A DNA stretch of 45,075 bases from Corynebacterium sp. (GCA_030528295.1 JAUMZC010000005.1:5054-50128), one strand, 5' to 3'; positions 22,410 through 32,036 are shown, numbered from the stretch's first letter. The notes: a model not told the origin generated them from the letters alone. Numbers and translations are program-made.

Positions 22410-24983
22410 CTACTCCTCATCCTCATCAGTTATAGGCGGAGGAGGCACACTCGGAGGTGTGGGCACACTTGGTGGAGCTGGGGGAGTTGGGACAGCAAGG
22501 CCAGGTGGCCCCGGAACCACAGAAACCCTAGGCGGGCCAGGCACACTCGGAGGCGGAGGAGGCACAGGGCTTGAAGGTGGCGTCGGTGGTGCGGGCACAC
22601 TAGGAGGAGCCGAGATGGCAGAGCCGGGCGGCGCCGGAACTGCAGAAGCCTTAGGTGGTGGAGGAATATTTCCCGGGGGAGCTGGCACTACAGGTGCCGA
22701 AACCCCAGGCGCTGCCGGGACTACAGGCGCCGCAGGAATATTTCCCGGAGGAACCGGTACGGCAGAAACCTTAGGCGGACCAGGCGCAACCGGCGGCGCT
22801 GGAACCACAGGTACAGCACTAGTAATCGGCGGAGGGGCTGCCGCACTCGGCGAACTTGGGGCCTTCGGCGCAGTGGGAACCTTCGGCGAACTTGGGGCCT
22901 TCGGCGCAGGCAGAGGCTTGGGGGTTCGTTTTGGTGGGTCGAGGAATTCGGGTGTTTGTGCTGGTGGGAGGGTGCCGTCGATGAGGATGGAATCGCGAAG
23001 CATTTGTGCGACGTCGCGGACTTTGACGTCGCTTTGTTTTGCCTTCACGCCACCGACGAGCATCGTTGTGCAATAGGGGCACGCAGTTGCGATCTCTGTG
23101 GCACCTGTGCTGATGGCTTCCTCGGCGCGGGCGTCGGAAATGCGGGTGCCGAGGTGCTCTTCCATGAACATGCGTGCGCCACCGGCTCCGCAGCAAAAGC
23201 CCTCGTTTTTGGCGCGTTGCATGTCGCGTAGTTCGGCCCCGGCGGCGTCGATAAGTTCGCGCGGTGGGTCGAACACCTTGTTGTGGCGGCCGAGGAAACA
23301 GGGGTCGTGGTAGGTGATCGGTGTGCGTGCCGACGCCGGGCGGGGCACAGGTTTCAGCCGACCCTCGCGCACCAGGCGGTTGAGGAGCTGCGTTTGGTGC
23401 AGCACGTCGTAGTGGCCGCCGAAGTCGGGGTATTCATTGCGCAGCGTATTAAAGCAATGCGCGCAGGAGGTGATGATTTTGCGTTGACCTGCGGGAACGC
23501 CGTCAAATACCTCATTGAGCGTATCGACGTTCGCGGTGGCCAAGGTTTGGAATAAAAACTCATTGCCGGCACGGCGTGCGGGGTCGCCGGTGCAACCTTC
23601 AGTTTTGGAAAGGACTGAGTATTTCACGCCGGCAGTTTCCAGAAGTTCCACGATGGCGCGGGTGGTTTTTTTGCCGTCGTCGTCAAAGGCGCCGGCGCAG
23701 CCAACCCAGAAAAGATATTCGGTGTCTTCGAAGGAGCCGTCGAATTCGGGGACGGTGAGGCCGTCGCGACGGGCCTCCTCAATCCACGTGGCGCGCTCGG
23801 AGTTATTGCGACCCCAAGGGTTACCTTTGGTTTCCAGGTTTTTAAAGAGGCTGGTGAGTTCGCTCGGGAATTCTGATTCCGCAAGGACCTGGAAGCGCCG
23901 AAGGTTGGCCACATGATCGATGTGTTCAATATCAACAGGGCATTGTTCCACGCAGGCACCGCAGTTCGTGCAACTCCAAAGCTCGTCCTCGGCAATGGTA
24001 TTTCCGACCAACTGGAGCACATCAACACCATCAAGTGCAGCATCCCTTAAGTCGGTAATGACTTTTTTAGGGCTCAGCGGTTTGCCGGTATTCCAAGCTG
24101 GGCAAAGCTCCTGGCAGCGGCCGCATTCGGTGCAGGTCGCGGCGTCGAGAAGCATCTTCCAAGGGGCGTCAGCGATAGTACCCACGCCGAGGGAATCGTC
24201 GAGGTCAATGGTGGGCAGTGCGCCAAGCGCCGGGCGGCCGTCGGGGTTGCGTTGCAGAAAAATGTTGAAGAACGCCAAGAAGCGGTGCCACGCCACGCCC
24301 CAATGAAGCTGCTGCCCAACAACAAACAACCACACCATGCCGGTGAGCAATTTAACCAGCGCAAATCCGCTCACCAGTTCGGGACTTGCAGGCAGGAGTT
24401 TTGCCAGATGGATCGACAGAAAATCCGCGATCGGGTCGCCGTGGCCGAAAGTGGCGATCTTGCCGGCTTTCACCAGGATCATTCCAAGGCCCTCAACAAG
24501 GACAACACCCTCGACAAAGTGTGCGGCCCGGGCATTGGAACCATAGAAACGATCGATGCGATTGTTGCTGCCTACCTTGACGCGAATGCCAATGAGCGCC
24601 AGGATGCCAAGGACTGTGGCTAGGCCCAGAACTTCGTCAATAAAGTGGTATAGCCGCAGCTCGTGGAGTATTGGCCATCCGCCGGCAGGATTGAACGTCT
24701 GTATGTATGCCTCAAACCAAACCAGGGAGCCGATAAGGAACCCAACCATCACGAACCAGTGAGCTATTGCTACAACTGGTTTTCGAGCGAGTTCTGTGTG
24801 GAAGAAAACTTCTTTGATGAGCGTCCAGAAGCGACGTAGCGGTTGGTTTGTGCGGCCGGGGGAGGGCTGTCCCGCAGCGATGAACCGATATAAACGGGTT
24901 GCTCCGCGTAGGAAAACGAACCACGCGGGTAAGGAAAGCACAATGCCAGCAATACCAAACACCGTTGTGGTGGTAACAGGCAT
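22410..24983 (-). CDS. Membrane Fe-S reductase (Rv0338c-type) with proline-rich tail
   Basis: This 857-residue protein has five or six N-terminal membrane helices (to about residue 235) resembling NarI-type cytochrome b subunits. A ferredoxin-like di-cluster domain follows (CTECGRCQELCPAW near residue 284 and CTNCGACVEQCPVD near 338), then two CCG domains of the heterodisulfide-reductase/GlcF type (WVGCAGAFDDDG with TSCAHCFNTL; YHDPCFLGRHN with FCCGAGGARMF and CPYCTTML). From about residue 705 the protein is a Pro/Ala/Val/Ser-rich tail with PAPPG- and PSVP-like repeats, ending in acidic EDEE. The mycobacterial relative is an essential redox protein of unsettled substrate. The tail length probably varies between strains through repeat slippage. 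Confidence 0.88.
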   Translation of the reverse strand: MPVTTTTVFGIAGIVLSLPAWFVFLRGATRLYRFIAAGQPSPGRTNQPLRRFWTLIKEVFFHTELARKPVVAIAHWFVMVGFLIGSLVWFEAYIQTFNPAGGWPILHELRLYHFIDEVLGLATVLGILALIGIRVKVGSNNRIDRFYGSNARAAHFVEGVVLVEGLGMILVKAGKIATFGHGDPIADFLSIHLAKLLPASPELVSGFALVKLLTGMVWLFVVGQQLHWGVAWHRFLAFFNIFLQRNPDGRPALGALPTIDLDDSLGVGTIADAPWKMLLDAATCTECGRCQELCPAWNTGKPLSPKKVITDLRDAALDGVDVLQLVGNTIAEDELWSCTNCGACVEQCPVDIEHIDHVANLRRFQVLAESEFPSELTSLFKNLETKGNPWGRNNSERATWIEEARRDGLTVPEFDGSFEDTEYLFWVGCAGAFDDDGKKTTRAIVELLETAGVKYSVLSKTEGCTGDPARRAGNEFLFQTLATANVDTLNEVFDGVPAGQRKIITSCAHCFNTLRNEYPDFGGHYDVLHQTQLLNRLVREGRLKPVPRPASARTPITYHDPCFLGRHNKVFDPPRELIDAAGAELRDMQRAKNEGFCCGAGGARMFMEEHLGTRISDARAEEAISTGATEIATACPYCTTMLVGGVKAKQSDVKVRDVAQMLRDSILIDGTLPPAQTPEFLDPPKRTPKPLPAPKAPSSPKVPTAPKAPSSPSAAAPPPITSAVPVVPAPPVAPGPPKVSAVPVPPGNIPAAPVVPAAPGVSAPVVPAPPGNIPPPPKASAVPAPPGSAISAPPSVPAPPTPPSSPVPPPPPSVPGPPRVSVVPGPPGLAVPTPPAPPSVPTPPSVPPPPITDEDEE

Positions 24984-25062
24984 AGGGTAATCACAGTCCT
25001 TCTATGATGAGTGAGTTTGTCGCCCTTCAGCATAAAAGGAACCGCGCCTAAACACGACACCG

Positions 25063-26709
25063 TCAGTGCATAGGCGCATCAAGAAGCTGTACCCCGCCGC
25101 CATGGAACGCCCGAGCGGAATGTGAAATATATGTTGGAGAAGTTGGGTTTTCCTTCTCCTGGACGTAAATCCAATCAACATGTGCGTACTCTGCAGTGAG
25201 GTCCAGCACGCAATAGCCATGGCGGTCGAGATCGACAAGTTTTATGTGGGGGTTGAGATCCGTAATGGCTTGCTCAACCCCGGTAGACATGGAATTGCGT
25301 TCAGGTAATTGCAAAATATCGTCTCCATTTTTTGCAGTCACCGATGGCCCGGCAAATTCCACGCCTACAATCCCCGAATCCGGATAGTCAGCTGGAGAAG
25401 ATGGCACGTCAGAAGCCCAAGAAGAGTGCAAATCCCCAGATAACCAAACCGTATTCGGGAAGTCTTGTTGTTGAAGAAGCTTGAATAAACGCTGGCGTTC
25501 CGCAGCATATCCATCCCATTGATCGGTATTCACCGGCAGACCTTCCTGCGGAAGATGTAGCAACTCCGTAAACATTTCCTGCTGCTTACCTTTCAACGGC
25601 GGCACCAACAATGGAGAAATAAGAGTTGAGGTTCCCACCAGATTCCAGTGAGTCTGCGATGTGGTGAGCTTATTGCTCAGCCAGTTGAATTGCTCTGAGC
25701 CCAGTAGGGTTCGAGATTCATCATCAACGTCTTGGATATTTTGATATTCCACTTGCTTGGATCGGTATGTTCGAAGATCCAACATGGAAAGCTCAGCGAG
25801 AGGTCCGAAACTTAAGTTCCGGTAGATTTTATTACTTTGGGATGGCTCCGTGGTCCGAACAGGCAACCATTCAAAAAACGCCTGAGTCGCAGCATCCCTC
25901 CGCTGACGAAAGTCGCCTTCCTCAGGGGAGTGGTTTTTAGCACCCTCCGCCCAAGAATTATTTGCGACCTCGTGATCGTCCCAAGTAACAATCCAAGGAC
26001 ACGCCGCATGAGCTGCCTGTAAATCAATGTCTGTCCGCTGTTGCCCATAACGAGCGCGGTAATCCGCGAGAGAGAGGAGCTCGTGTCCAGGTACATGTGG
26101 ACGGACTATTGTGTTTTTACCTGGATATTCGCCCGAAGCGTATTCGTAAATATAGTCGCCTAGGCACAGGGCATAGTCAATGTCGTGGCGTTGTGCCATG
26201 TCACGATATGCCGCATAATATCCGGCTTCCCAATTGGCGCAGGAAAAAAATGCAAACCGAAGATGAGAAACAGCTTGGTCATTACTTGGGGCCGTTTTCG
26301 CTTTCCCTACGGGGGAACGTTGTCCGCGGTAGGGTCCGCTTACCACGGTAAAGCGGTAAAAATATGTTGAATAAGGAAGTAGTCCAGTGGCATCCACCTT
26401 TACTGTCATGTCAATTTCAGGGAGTGCAACCCCATCACCTTCACAAACAACTGCGGAAAAATCTACATCGAAAGAAATTTCCCAATGCACTGTGGTGGGG
26501 ACACCGAGCGCCGAGCCAGGAGTGTCTTCCGGGTGAGAGGTTATGCGCGTCCACAACAAAACCCGATCAGACAAAGGGTCACCTGATGCAACACCATGTT
26601 GAAATACAACATGGTCCACTTCACCAACAGCCTTCGGCATATACGCCGAAGAGGCGGTGAAGAGTGCCGCAGAGGTTAAGAAGAACCTACGGCTGACTTG
26701 GCTGCTCAT
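25063..26709 (-). CDS. phoD: PhoD-type alkaline phosphatase/phosphodiesterase, Tat-exported
   Basis: This 548-residue secreted enzyme starts at ATG 26709. A twin-arginine signal is visible as VSRRFFLTSAALF near residues 5-17. PhoD family marks are FQHGVASGDPLSDRVLLWTR, LGDYIYEY, the central TWDDHEVANNSW with metal-binding residues, and WLSGDLHSSW. PhoD enzymes use Fe/Ca to cleave phosphate mono- and diesters, including teichoic acid or phospholipid-derived substrates, and are usually induced by phosphate starvation. A glycerophosphodiesterase gene lies divergently about 950 bases away, which fits a shared role in scavenging phosphate from lipids. No clear ribosome site precedes the start. Confidence 0.9.
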   Translation of the reverse strand: MSSQVSRRFFLTSAALFTASSAYMPKAVGEVDHVVFQHGVASGDPLSDRVLLWTRITSHPEDTPGSALGVPTTVHWEISFDVDFSAVVCEGDGVALPEIDMTVKVDATGLLPYSTYFYRFTVVSGPYRGQRSPVGKAKTAPSNDQAVSHLRFAFFSCANWEAGYYAAYRDMAQRHDIDYALCLGDYIYEYASGEYPGKNTIVRPHVPGHELLSLADYRARYGQQRTDIDLQAAHAACPWIVTWDDHEVANNSWAEGAKNHSPEEGDFRQRRDAATQAFFEWLPVRTTEPSQSNKIYRNLSFGPLAELSMLDLRTYRSKQVEYQNIQDVDDESRTLLGSEQFNWLSNKLTTSQTHWNLVGTSTLISPLLVPPLKGKQQEMFTELLHLPQEGLPVNTDQWDGYAAERQRLFKLLQQQDFPNTVWLSGDLHSSWASDVPSSPADYPDSGIVGVEFAGPSVTAKNGDDILQLPERNSMSTGVEQAITDLNPHIKLVDLDRHGYCVLDLTAEYAHVDWIYVQEKENPTSPTYISHSARAFHGGGVQLLDAPMH

Positions 26710-27657
26710 GACGCCCAACTGTAAAAGCGTTTTGTGAAACTACCATGAGGTCAAAATGAGAAAAATCGGTCACAAGTTAAATCTTTCTGAATCTTACTAT
26801 TGAAACTCTGTTTCCCTTGTTGATGTTGCGTCACATTGCTTACGACATTCAGTAAACAGTGCACATTAGTATCACCTAAACCCCGTGCTGATTGTGGGAA
26901 AACTACGTGTGAATAGCATGTTTGGTATTGCTACTCGGCTAGAAATTCAGTGGGCAGTCAACGGTAGCGAAATAATCTAGCGAAGGTGTTGTACTTGCTG
27001 GTATTATGCGAGTTCTTTTAAAGAATCGTATTGTTGTGTGTAGCAGAAACGAAGGATGCAATCTATTGTTTTGTAGTTCCCAGAAACCGCGCAAGTGAAG
27101 CACTCAGTTCTGGTTATTTAGCAAGCATTTCGGGGTTTTATGAACACAATAGGGTACGGAAGCTGCGGGTGCGTGCGCTGGTGCTTTGCTATGCGGATAC
27201 GTTTGGCGCAGTGGCATGCGGCGGAATGGGCGGGAACTAAAGTGCACAGTATTTATTGGGACTATTGCGTAATTGTTTAATTTGTAGTACACGGGATACT
27301 AAAGTCATTCGGGGTTGTTGTTTATGATTTGACGTACCGACAGTGGTGGTTGAGGATTGTTGCACATTGAGTATTGGGTGAGGGTAAATTTCCCACGGCA
27401 GCATACAAGAATTGATTTTTTAAGTTGGTGGCCAACTTTCGGCTTTCATGGGCGGGATTTCTAGGAATCTGGTAAGTAGGAATTGGGCAATTATACGTCG
27501 GAGAAAACGATGAAAAGCATTAAGATAGTGCAAGGATTTTACTGAAATTACGTTAATTCCGAGGCGTATGGGCGTTCGATCGCGCTGATGAACCATTTTT
27601 CATATTCCCAAGATGGAAAACGCTTCATTAACCCGAATTTGGGGGTATAACTGAAGA
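26710..27657. other. Long intergenic region between phoD and glpQ-like gene
   Basis: About 950 bases between divergent genes with no convincing coding potential; a 69-codon plus-strand frame at 27031-27240 has no features and atypical composition. The region probably holds both promoters. One hyphenated palindrome, AAGTTGG-TGG-CCAACTT at 27422-27438, could be an operator. I see no RNA gene that I can name. Confidence 0.6.
27422..27438. promoter_or_regulatory. Hyphenated palindrome, possible operator upstream of glpQ-like gene
   Basis: AAGTTGG and CCAACTT are perfect inverted 7-mers with a three-base spacer, about 220 bases upstream of the glycerophosphodiesterase start. No matching regulator is encoded nearby. 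Confidence 0.3.
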
Positions 27658-28494
27658 ATGTCAGAGAATCTCACCGCGAAGAAGTATCCGTTACCGGCAG
27701 TTTTTGACTTGCAATCACACCGCGGAGGTCGGGGGCATTGGATCGAAGAATCTGCGGCAGCCTTCAAAAACTCACTACAACTCGGGGTGACCACGCTCGA
27801 ACTCGACATCGTACTCACAAAAGATAACGTGCCAGCTGTATGGCATGACCCGGTACTTCTCCCAGAAAAATGCTCAACCCACCAGGGGGCAATCATTCAT
27901 GAACTTACCTGGGAGGAGCTTCAGAAGGTCGAGTGTGCAAAGCAGCTCGTTGAATTCCCGGATGCCGAAGTTATTGAAGGTAACCGGATTATCCAGCTCA
28001 AAGACGTTTTTGAGCTGGCTGAAGGCTACAATGTGCATTTCAATATTGAGACGAAAATTGAAGCAGACCGTCCGCACCTCAGCGCAGAGCCCGAGGAATT
28101 CGTTGAAGCTATCCTCACAGCGGTGCAGGACGCGGGCGTCGAAAAGCAAGTAATGATTCAATCCTTCGACTGGCGCACCTTCCCCCTCATGCAAGCCGCC
28201 GCACCGCGCATCCCCCTCGTAGCGCTGTGGGACGCGAGCACCTGGTACGAAGGCACGCCATGGGGCCCCTACGGAGACATCGTCGAAACTGCAATTGCGC
28301 ATGACATTAGTGTGCTTTCCCCCGATTACCGACTCCTTGACAAAAGCCTAATCAAACGTGCCCACAAACACGGGATGCGTGTGGTTCCCTGGACAATTAA
28401 TGAACCAGCAGAGATGGAACGGCTCATTGACCTGGGGGTTGATGGGATGATCACCGACTATCCGAAAACGCTTAAAAAGATTTTGGGGTGGTGA
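27658..28494 (+). CDS. Glycerophosphodiester phosphodiesterase
   Basis: This 278-residue GDPD-family enzyme hydrolyses glycerophosphodiesters to glycerol-3-phosphate and an alcohol. Catalytic and metal-binding signature residues are visible in QSHRGGRGHWIEESAAAF, TTLELDIVLTKD and VWHDPVL, followed by NIETKIE and a typical C-terminal WTINEPAEMERLIDLGVDGMITDYP. No signal peptide is evident, so it is probably cytoplasmic. It resembles GlpQ1 of corynebacteria. It lies between the PhoD gene and array 2 and probably helps recover phosphate and glycerol from phospholipid head groups. Confidence 0.9.
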   Translation: MSENLTAKKYPLPAVFDLQSHRGGRGHWIEESAAAFKNSLQLGVTTLELDIVLTKDNVPAVWHDPVLLPEKCSTHQGAIIHELTWEELQKVECAKQLVEFPDAEVIEGNRIIQLKDVFELAEGYNVHFNIETKIEADRPHLSAEPEEFVEAILTAVQDAGVEKQVMIQSFDWRTFPLMQAAAPRIPLVALWDASTWYEGTPWGPYGDIVETAIAHDISVLSPDYRLLDKSLIKRAHKHGMRVVPWTINEPAEMERLIDLGVDGMITDYPKTLKKILGW

Positions 28495-28576
28495 GGGGGG
28501 CAGCGCCGATTTAGCTTGCCAGAAAGAAAAATTTAGGTGACTTACGTCACGATAAAGGCCTGTTGGGTTGGGGCTT

Positions 28577-28845
28577 GTCACAGATTCCATCAGAAACGCA
28601 GATTTTATGGAATTTGTGACACAAAAGTATGTTGCACACAACTGCTGACCTGCGATCTGTCACAGATTCCATTTTTTCGCCAAAATTTATGGAATTTGTG
28701 ACAAAATCGGGCCTTTTTCGTCGCAGATTCCATAAAATCCGCGATTTTTATGGAAAGTGTGACAGATGCCTGGTGAATGCTTGTGCGCGATCTAATTTCT
28801 TGTCACAAATTCCATTTTTCCGGCCGGATTTATGGAATCTGTGAC
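28577..28845. repeat. Array 2, first set of four 44-bp palindromes
   Basis: Units lie at 28577-28620, 28659-28702, 28720-28763 and 28802-28845, with spacers of 38, 17 and 38 bases, exactly the register of array 1 in the opposite orientation. Typical arms are GTCACAGATTCCAT and ATGGAATTTGTGAC. Spacer 1 (28621-28658) and the reverse complement of the corresponding spacer 3 are also related, so the whole set is an imperfect palindrome centred on the short A-run/GGCC/T-run spacer. Confidence 0.9.
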
Positions 28846-28919
28846 AACGGCACACAACACATCCCCACCCTTGTGACCTGCCACACTTTTCTTACGCAAT
28901 GACCACGTACAACAGTGCA

Positions 28920-28959
28920 CTGTCCGCGGCGTCGCCAAGCTTCTCGACGCCGCGGACAG
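28920..28959. repeat. GC-rich hairpin with 15-bp perfect stem (array 2)
   Basis: CTGTCCGCGGCGTCG pairs perfectly with CGACGCCGCGGACAG around a 10-base loop containing AAGCTT. It is the longest version of the hairpin also seen at 21746 and 22205. It sits between the two palindrome sets of array 2. There is no T-run, so it is not a standard terminator. Confidence 0.8.
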
Positions 28960-29037
28960 CCCCAGCGCCGTTTTGGCTCGCCGGAAAGAAGAATCAAGTA
29001 ACCTGCGTCACAACAAATCCCGAGCAAGCAGGCTCTT

Positions 29038-29224
29038 GTCACAGATTCCATAAAATCTGCGTTTCTGATGGAATTTGTGACACAAAAGTACGTTGCACAC
29101 AATCGCTGACCTGCGATCTGTCACAGATTCCATTTTTTCGCCAAAATTTATGGAATTTGTGACAAAAAAGGCCGTTTTTCGTCGCAGATTCCATAAAATC
29201 CGCGATTTTTATGGAAAGTGTGAC
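29038..29224. repeat. Array 2, second set: three 44-bp palindromes, fourth lost
   Basis: Units lie at 29038-29081, 29120-29163 and 29181-29224 with spacers of 38 and 17 bases. The following 38-base spacer is present (29225-29262), but the fourth palindrome is not found where it is expected; unrelated sequence begins there, close to the end of the musK-like gene. The set is nearly identical to the first set, so it arose by recent duplication of the composite unit. About 60 bases preceding it also match those preceding the first set. Confidence 0.88.
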
Positions 29225-29284
29225 AGATCCCTGGTGAACGCTTGCGCACGATCTAATTTCCTGCGGCAAAGTCCTCGCAAGCCC

Positions 29285-30421
29285 CTAGTTTGGAAGGCGC
29301 TCCCCGGTGGCCGGTGAGAAATTGTGCTGGGCACCTGGCTTAATGCGCACGTAAATCACGGAACCGACTTCCGGCGCGGTGTGCGGGGCCGTCCGAACAA
29401 TGATTTGATCAGTGGATTCTCCGTCCGGGTTCGCATCGGTGCCGGAACCAAGGTTGCCGCCGCCAACGAGGCGTCCGTAGATGTAGGAATCGGAGCCGAG
29501 TTCCTCCACCATGTCGATCTGAATTGGGATGGAGTTCTGCTGGTCGGTAACAATTTCCAGCGCTTCCGGACGGAACCCGATGGTGATCTTGCCATGGTCG
29601 GCTTCGGTGAGTGCCGCCCTTGTTGCCTGCGATAATGGAACCCGAGCTTTGCCCAAGCTTGCCACACCATCGGCCTCTACCTTGAATGTTCCGATGTTCA
29701 TGGCGGGGGACCCAATAAATCCGGCAACAAATTCGTTGGCTGGTTCGTCGTACATTTCGCGTGGAGTGCCCACTTGCTGGAGTACGCCGTCTTTGAGTAC
29801 CGCGATACGGTCTCCCATGGTCAGAGCTTCGGTTTGGTCGTGCGTCACATACACGGTGGTTACGCCCAACGAACGTTGCAGCGCAGCGATTTGGGTGCGG
29901 GTTTGCACGCGGAGTTTTGCGTCTAGGTTGGACAAAGGTTCGTCCATCAGGAACACCTGGGGGCGTCGAACAATTGCGCGACCCATTGCTACGCGCTGGC
30001 GTTGACCACCGGAAAGTGCCTTTGGTTTCCGATCCAGATACTGCGTGAGATCAAGCGTCTTGGCAATCTTTTCCACGCGCTCGTTGATTTCGGCTTTGCT
30101 TACGCCGGCGATCTTCAGGGCAAAGCCCATGTTTTCGCGCACGGTCATGTGGGGGTACAACGCGTAGTTTTGGAATACCATCGCGATGTCGCGATTCTTA
30201 GGTTCTACATTGGAAACATCTCGGTCTCCAATAAGAATTCGGCCAGAATTTACCTCTTCTAGGCCTGCGAGCATACGAAGAGTGGTTGACTTGCCACAGC
30301 CAGATGGGCCAACAAGCACAAGGAATTCGCCATCGGCGATTTCCAGGTTGAATTTATCCACGCTAGGCGTGGTGTTACCAGGGTAAAAGCGGGTGGCGTT
30401 TTCAAACGTCACAGTTGCCAT
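29285..30421 (-). CDS. musK: Sugar ABC importer ATPase, MusK/MsiK-type
   Basis: This is a 378-residue ATPase of the MalK/UgpC/MsiK class. Start ATG 30421 follows GGAGGAA at seven bases and gives the family N-terminus [14 protein letters not shown]. It has Walker [10 protein letters not shown], signature [15 protein letters not shown], Walker [17 protein letters not shown] and switch VTHDQTEAL, plus a C-terminal OB-fold regulatory domain ([21 protein letters not shown]). The gene is divergent from a binding protein and two permease genes, the layout of C. glutamicum musK beside musEFG. MsiK-like ATPases may serve more than one sugar importer. The maltose assignment is by synteny and family. 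Confidence 0.82.
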   Translation of the reverse strand: MATVTFENATRFYPGNTTPSVDKFNLEIADGEFLVLVGPSGCGKSTTLRMLAGLEEVNSGRILIGDRDVSNVEPKNRDIAMVFQNYALYPHMTVRENMGFALKIAGVSKAEINERVEKIAKTLDLTQYLDRKPKALSGGQRQRVAMGRAIVRRPQVFLMDEPLSNLDAKLRVQTRTQIAALQRSLGVTTVYVTHDQTEALTMGDRIAVLKDGVLQQVGTPREMYDEPANEFVAGFIGSPAMNIGTFKVEADGVASLGKARVPLSQATRAALTEADHGKITIGFRPEALEIVTDQQNSIPIQIDMVEELGSDSYIYGRLVGGGNLGSGTDANPDGESTDQIIVRTAPHTAPEVGSVIYVRIKPGAQHNFSPATGERLPN

Positions 30422-30695
30422 TGTGGTTTCCTCCATCGGCGGTACGTGCCGAGCGATCCGTAGTGAGAGGGCCAAACGGAAGTTTGACTCAAAGTTGGAC
30501 ATTACCAGCTCAGCGGCGACAACGTGAATTAAAAAATCGATTCAAACAGGTTTTCTTTTGGAAACAAGATTATTAGGTAACCTGTGATCTACCCGTCAAC
30601 GTCATGCTATTTCATCACTGGTCACTACCTCTTGTAGGATGAGAGCATACTCACCTCCTGTTAAGGAGATTTTCCCGTGATCGGAAGGACACTTC
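30422..30695. promoter_or_regulatory. Divergent promoter region of musK and musE-type genes
   Basis: The 274 bases between the divergent ATPase and binding protein genes must hold both promoters. A widely spaced inverted repeat, ACAGGTT (30546-30552) and AACCTGT (30579-30585), lies in the middle and could be a regulator site. No clear catabolite regulator gene is nearby. Confidence 0.4.
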
Positions 30696-32024
30696 ATGGT
30701 GAATAAGCGCATTCTTGCGACTTTCGTTGCTGGTGCAGTAGCTGCCACAGGCTTGGTAGCCTGCTCGAGCTCTGGGGATGATGGCAAGCCTGGAGTTTAT
30801 TTCCTGAACTTCAAACCAGAACAGGACGCTGCATACCAAAAGATCGCTGAGGCATACACCAAGGAAACAGGTGTTCCAGTCAAGGTTGTCACTGCAGCTT
30901 CTGGTACGTATGAGCAAACCCTGAAGGCTGAGGTTGGCAAGTCTGATGCCCCAACGCTGTTCCAGCTCAATGGCCCGGTTGGCCTGAAGAACTGGGAAAA
31001 GTATGTTGCTGATCTTTCGGACGCCGAGGTCACCAAGGCTCTCAAGGATGATGTACCTGCGCTGAAGGGCGAGGATGGAAAGGTCTATGGCGTACCGTTC
31101 GCGGTGGAGGGGTACGGCATCATCTACAACGAGGACATTTTTGACAAGTATTTCAAGACCTCCGGCGCTAAAGTTTCCAGCGTTGATGAGATCAAGGACT
31201 TTAAGACTCTGAAGGCTGTTGCTGAGGATATGCAGTCCAAGAAGTCTGATTTGGGTATCGACGGCGCGTTCGCTTCAACGTCGCTGGCAACCGGCGAGGA
31301 CTGGCGTTGGTACACCCACTTGGCGAACCTTCCGGTTCACTACGAACTGAAGGACCTTGGTGTGCAGGATTCCGATAAGTTGGAGTTCAAGTACAACGAG
31401 GAGTACAAAAACATTTTCGATCTGTACTTGAATAACTCCACCGTTGAAAAGACCCTGGCACCTTCGAAGTCTGTGACTGACTCCATGGCCGAGTTTGCCC
31501 AAGGTAAAGCGGCGATGGTGCAAAACGGTAACTGGGCCTGGGGGCAGATCAGCGAAGTCTCAGGCAATGTTGTCAAGGAAGACAAGATCAAGTTCATGCC
31601 TATCTACACAGGTATGAAAGATGAGGAAAAGCAAGGTCTTGCTGTAGGTACTGAAAACTACCTGGCCGTCAACAGCAAAGCATCCGAGGAGGATCAAAAG
31701 GCCACAATTGATTTTGTCAACTGGTTGTACACAACTGATGAAGGCAGGAAGTATGTGGTAGAAGACCTCGGCTTTATCGCGCCATTCAAGAACTTCGCTG
31801 AAGAAGATACGCCGAACGATCCTTTGGCCAAGGAGATTGCAGCTGCGATCAACGATGATTCCCTGAACAACGTTCCTTGGGATTTCCAATACTTCCCATC
31901 GCAGCAGTTCAAGGAGGACTTTGGCCAGGCACTCGGCCAGTATGCTTCCGGCAATGTGAGCTGGGATGAGGTTGTCAAGACCTTCGTTGATAACTGGGCA
32001 GCTGAAAAATCTGCTGCCAAGTAA
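30696..32024 (+). CDS. musE: Sugar-binding lipoprotein of ABC importer, MusE-type
   Basis: This 442-residue exported lipoprotein has a signal peptide and lipobox LVAC (Cys23), then a family 1 extracellular solute-binding fold starting VYFLNFKPEQDAAYQKIAEAYTKE. Stretches typical of MalE-like proteins are VYGVPFAVEGYGIIYNEDIF, MAEFAQGKAAMVQNGNWAW and the C-terminal FPSQQFKEDFGQALGQY. GGAAGGA precedes the ATG. By gene order it corresponds to MusE, the maltose-binding protein of the C. glutamicum MusEFGK2I importer. The exact sugar could differ. Confidence 0.82.
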   Translation: MVNKRILATFVAGAVAATGLVACSSSGDDGKPGVYFLNFKPEQDAAYQKIAEAYTKETGVPVKVVTAASGTYEQTLKAEVGKSDAPTLFQLNGPVGLKNWEKYVADLSDAEVTKALKDDVPALKGEDGKVYGVPFAVEGYGIIYNEDIFDKYFKTSGAKVSSVDEIKDFKTLKAVAEDMQSKKSDLGIDGAFASTSLATGEDWRWYTHLANLPVHYELKDLGVQDSDKLEFKYNEEYKNIFDLYLNNSTVEKTLAPSKSVTDSMAEFAQGKAAMVQNGNWAWGQISEVSGNVVKEDKIKFMPIYTGMKDEEKQGLAVGTENYLAVNSKASEEDQKATIDFVNWLYTTDEGRKYVVEDLGFIAPFKNFAEEDTPNDPLAKEIAAAINDDSLNNVPWDFQYFPSQQFKEDFGQALGQYASGNVSWDEVVKTFVDNWAAEKSAAK

Positions 32025-32036
32025 TTCTATTGGTTT

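Noticed and set aside
22459..23076. 205-codon glycine-rich plus-strand frame
   Set aside because: It is the antisense of the proline-rich tail of the Fe-S reductase; Gly-rich text is the expected mirror of Pro codons.
27031..27240. 69-codon frame between phoD and the glpQ-like gene
   Set aside because: No domain or ribosome site; composition does not look coding.
28629..29317. Short open frames over array 2 (71-90 codons)
   Set aside because: Same repeat-derived text as array 1 in the opposite direction; no independent evidence of translation.
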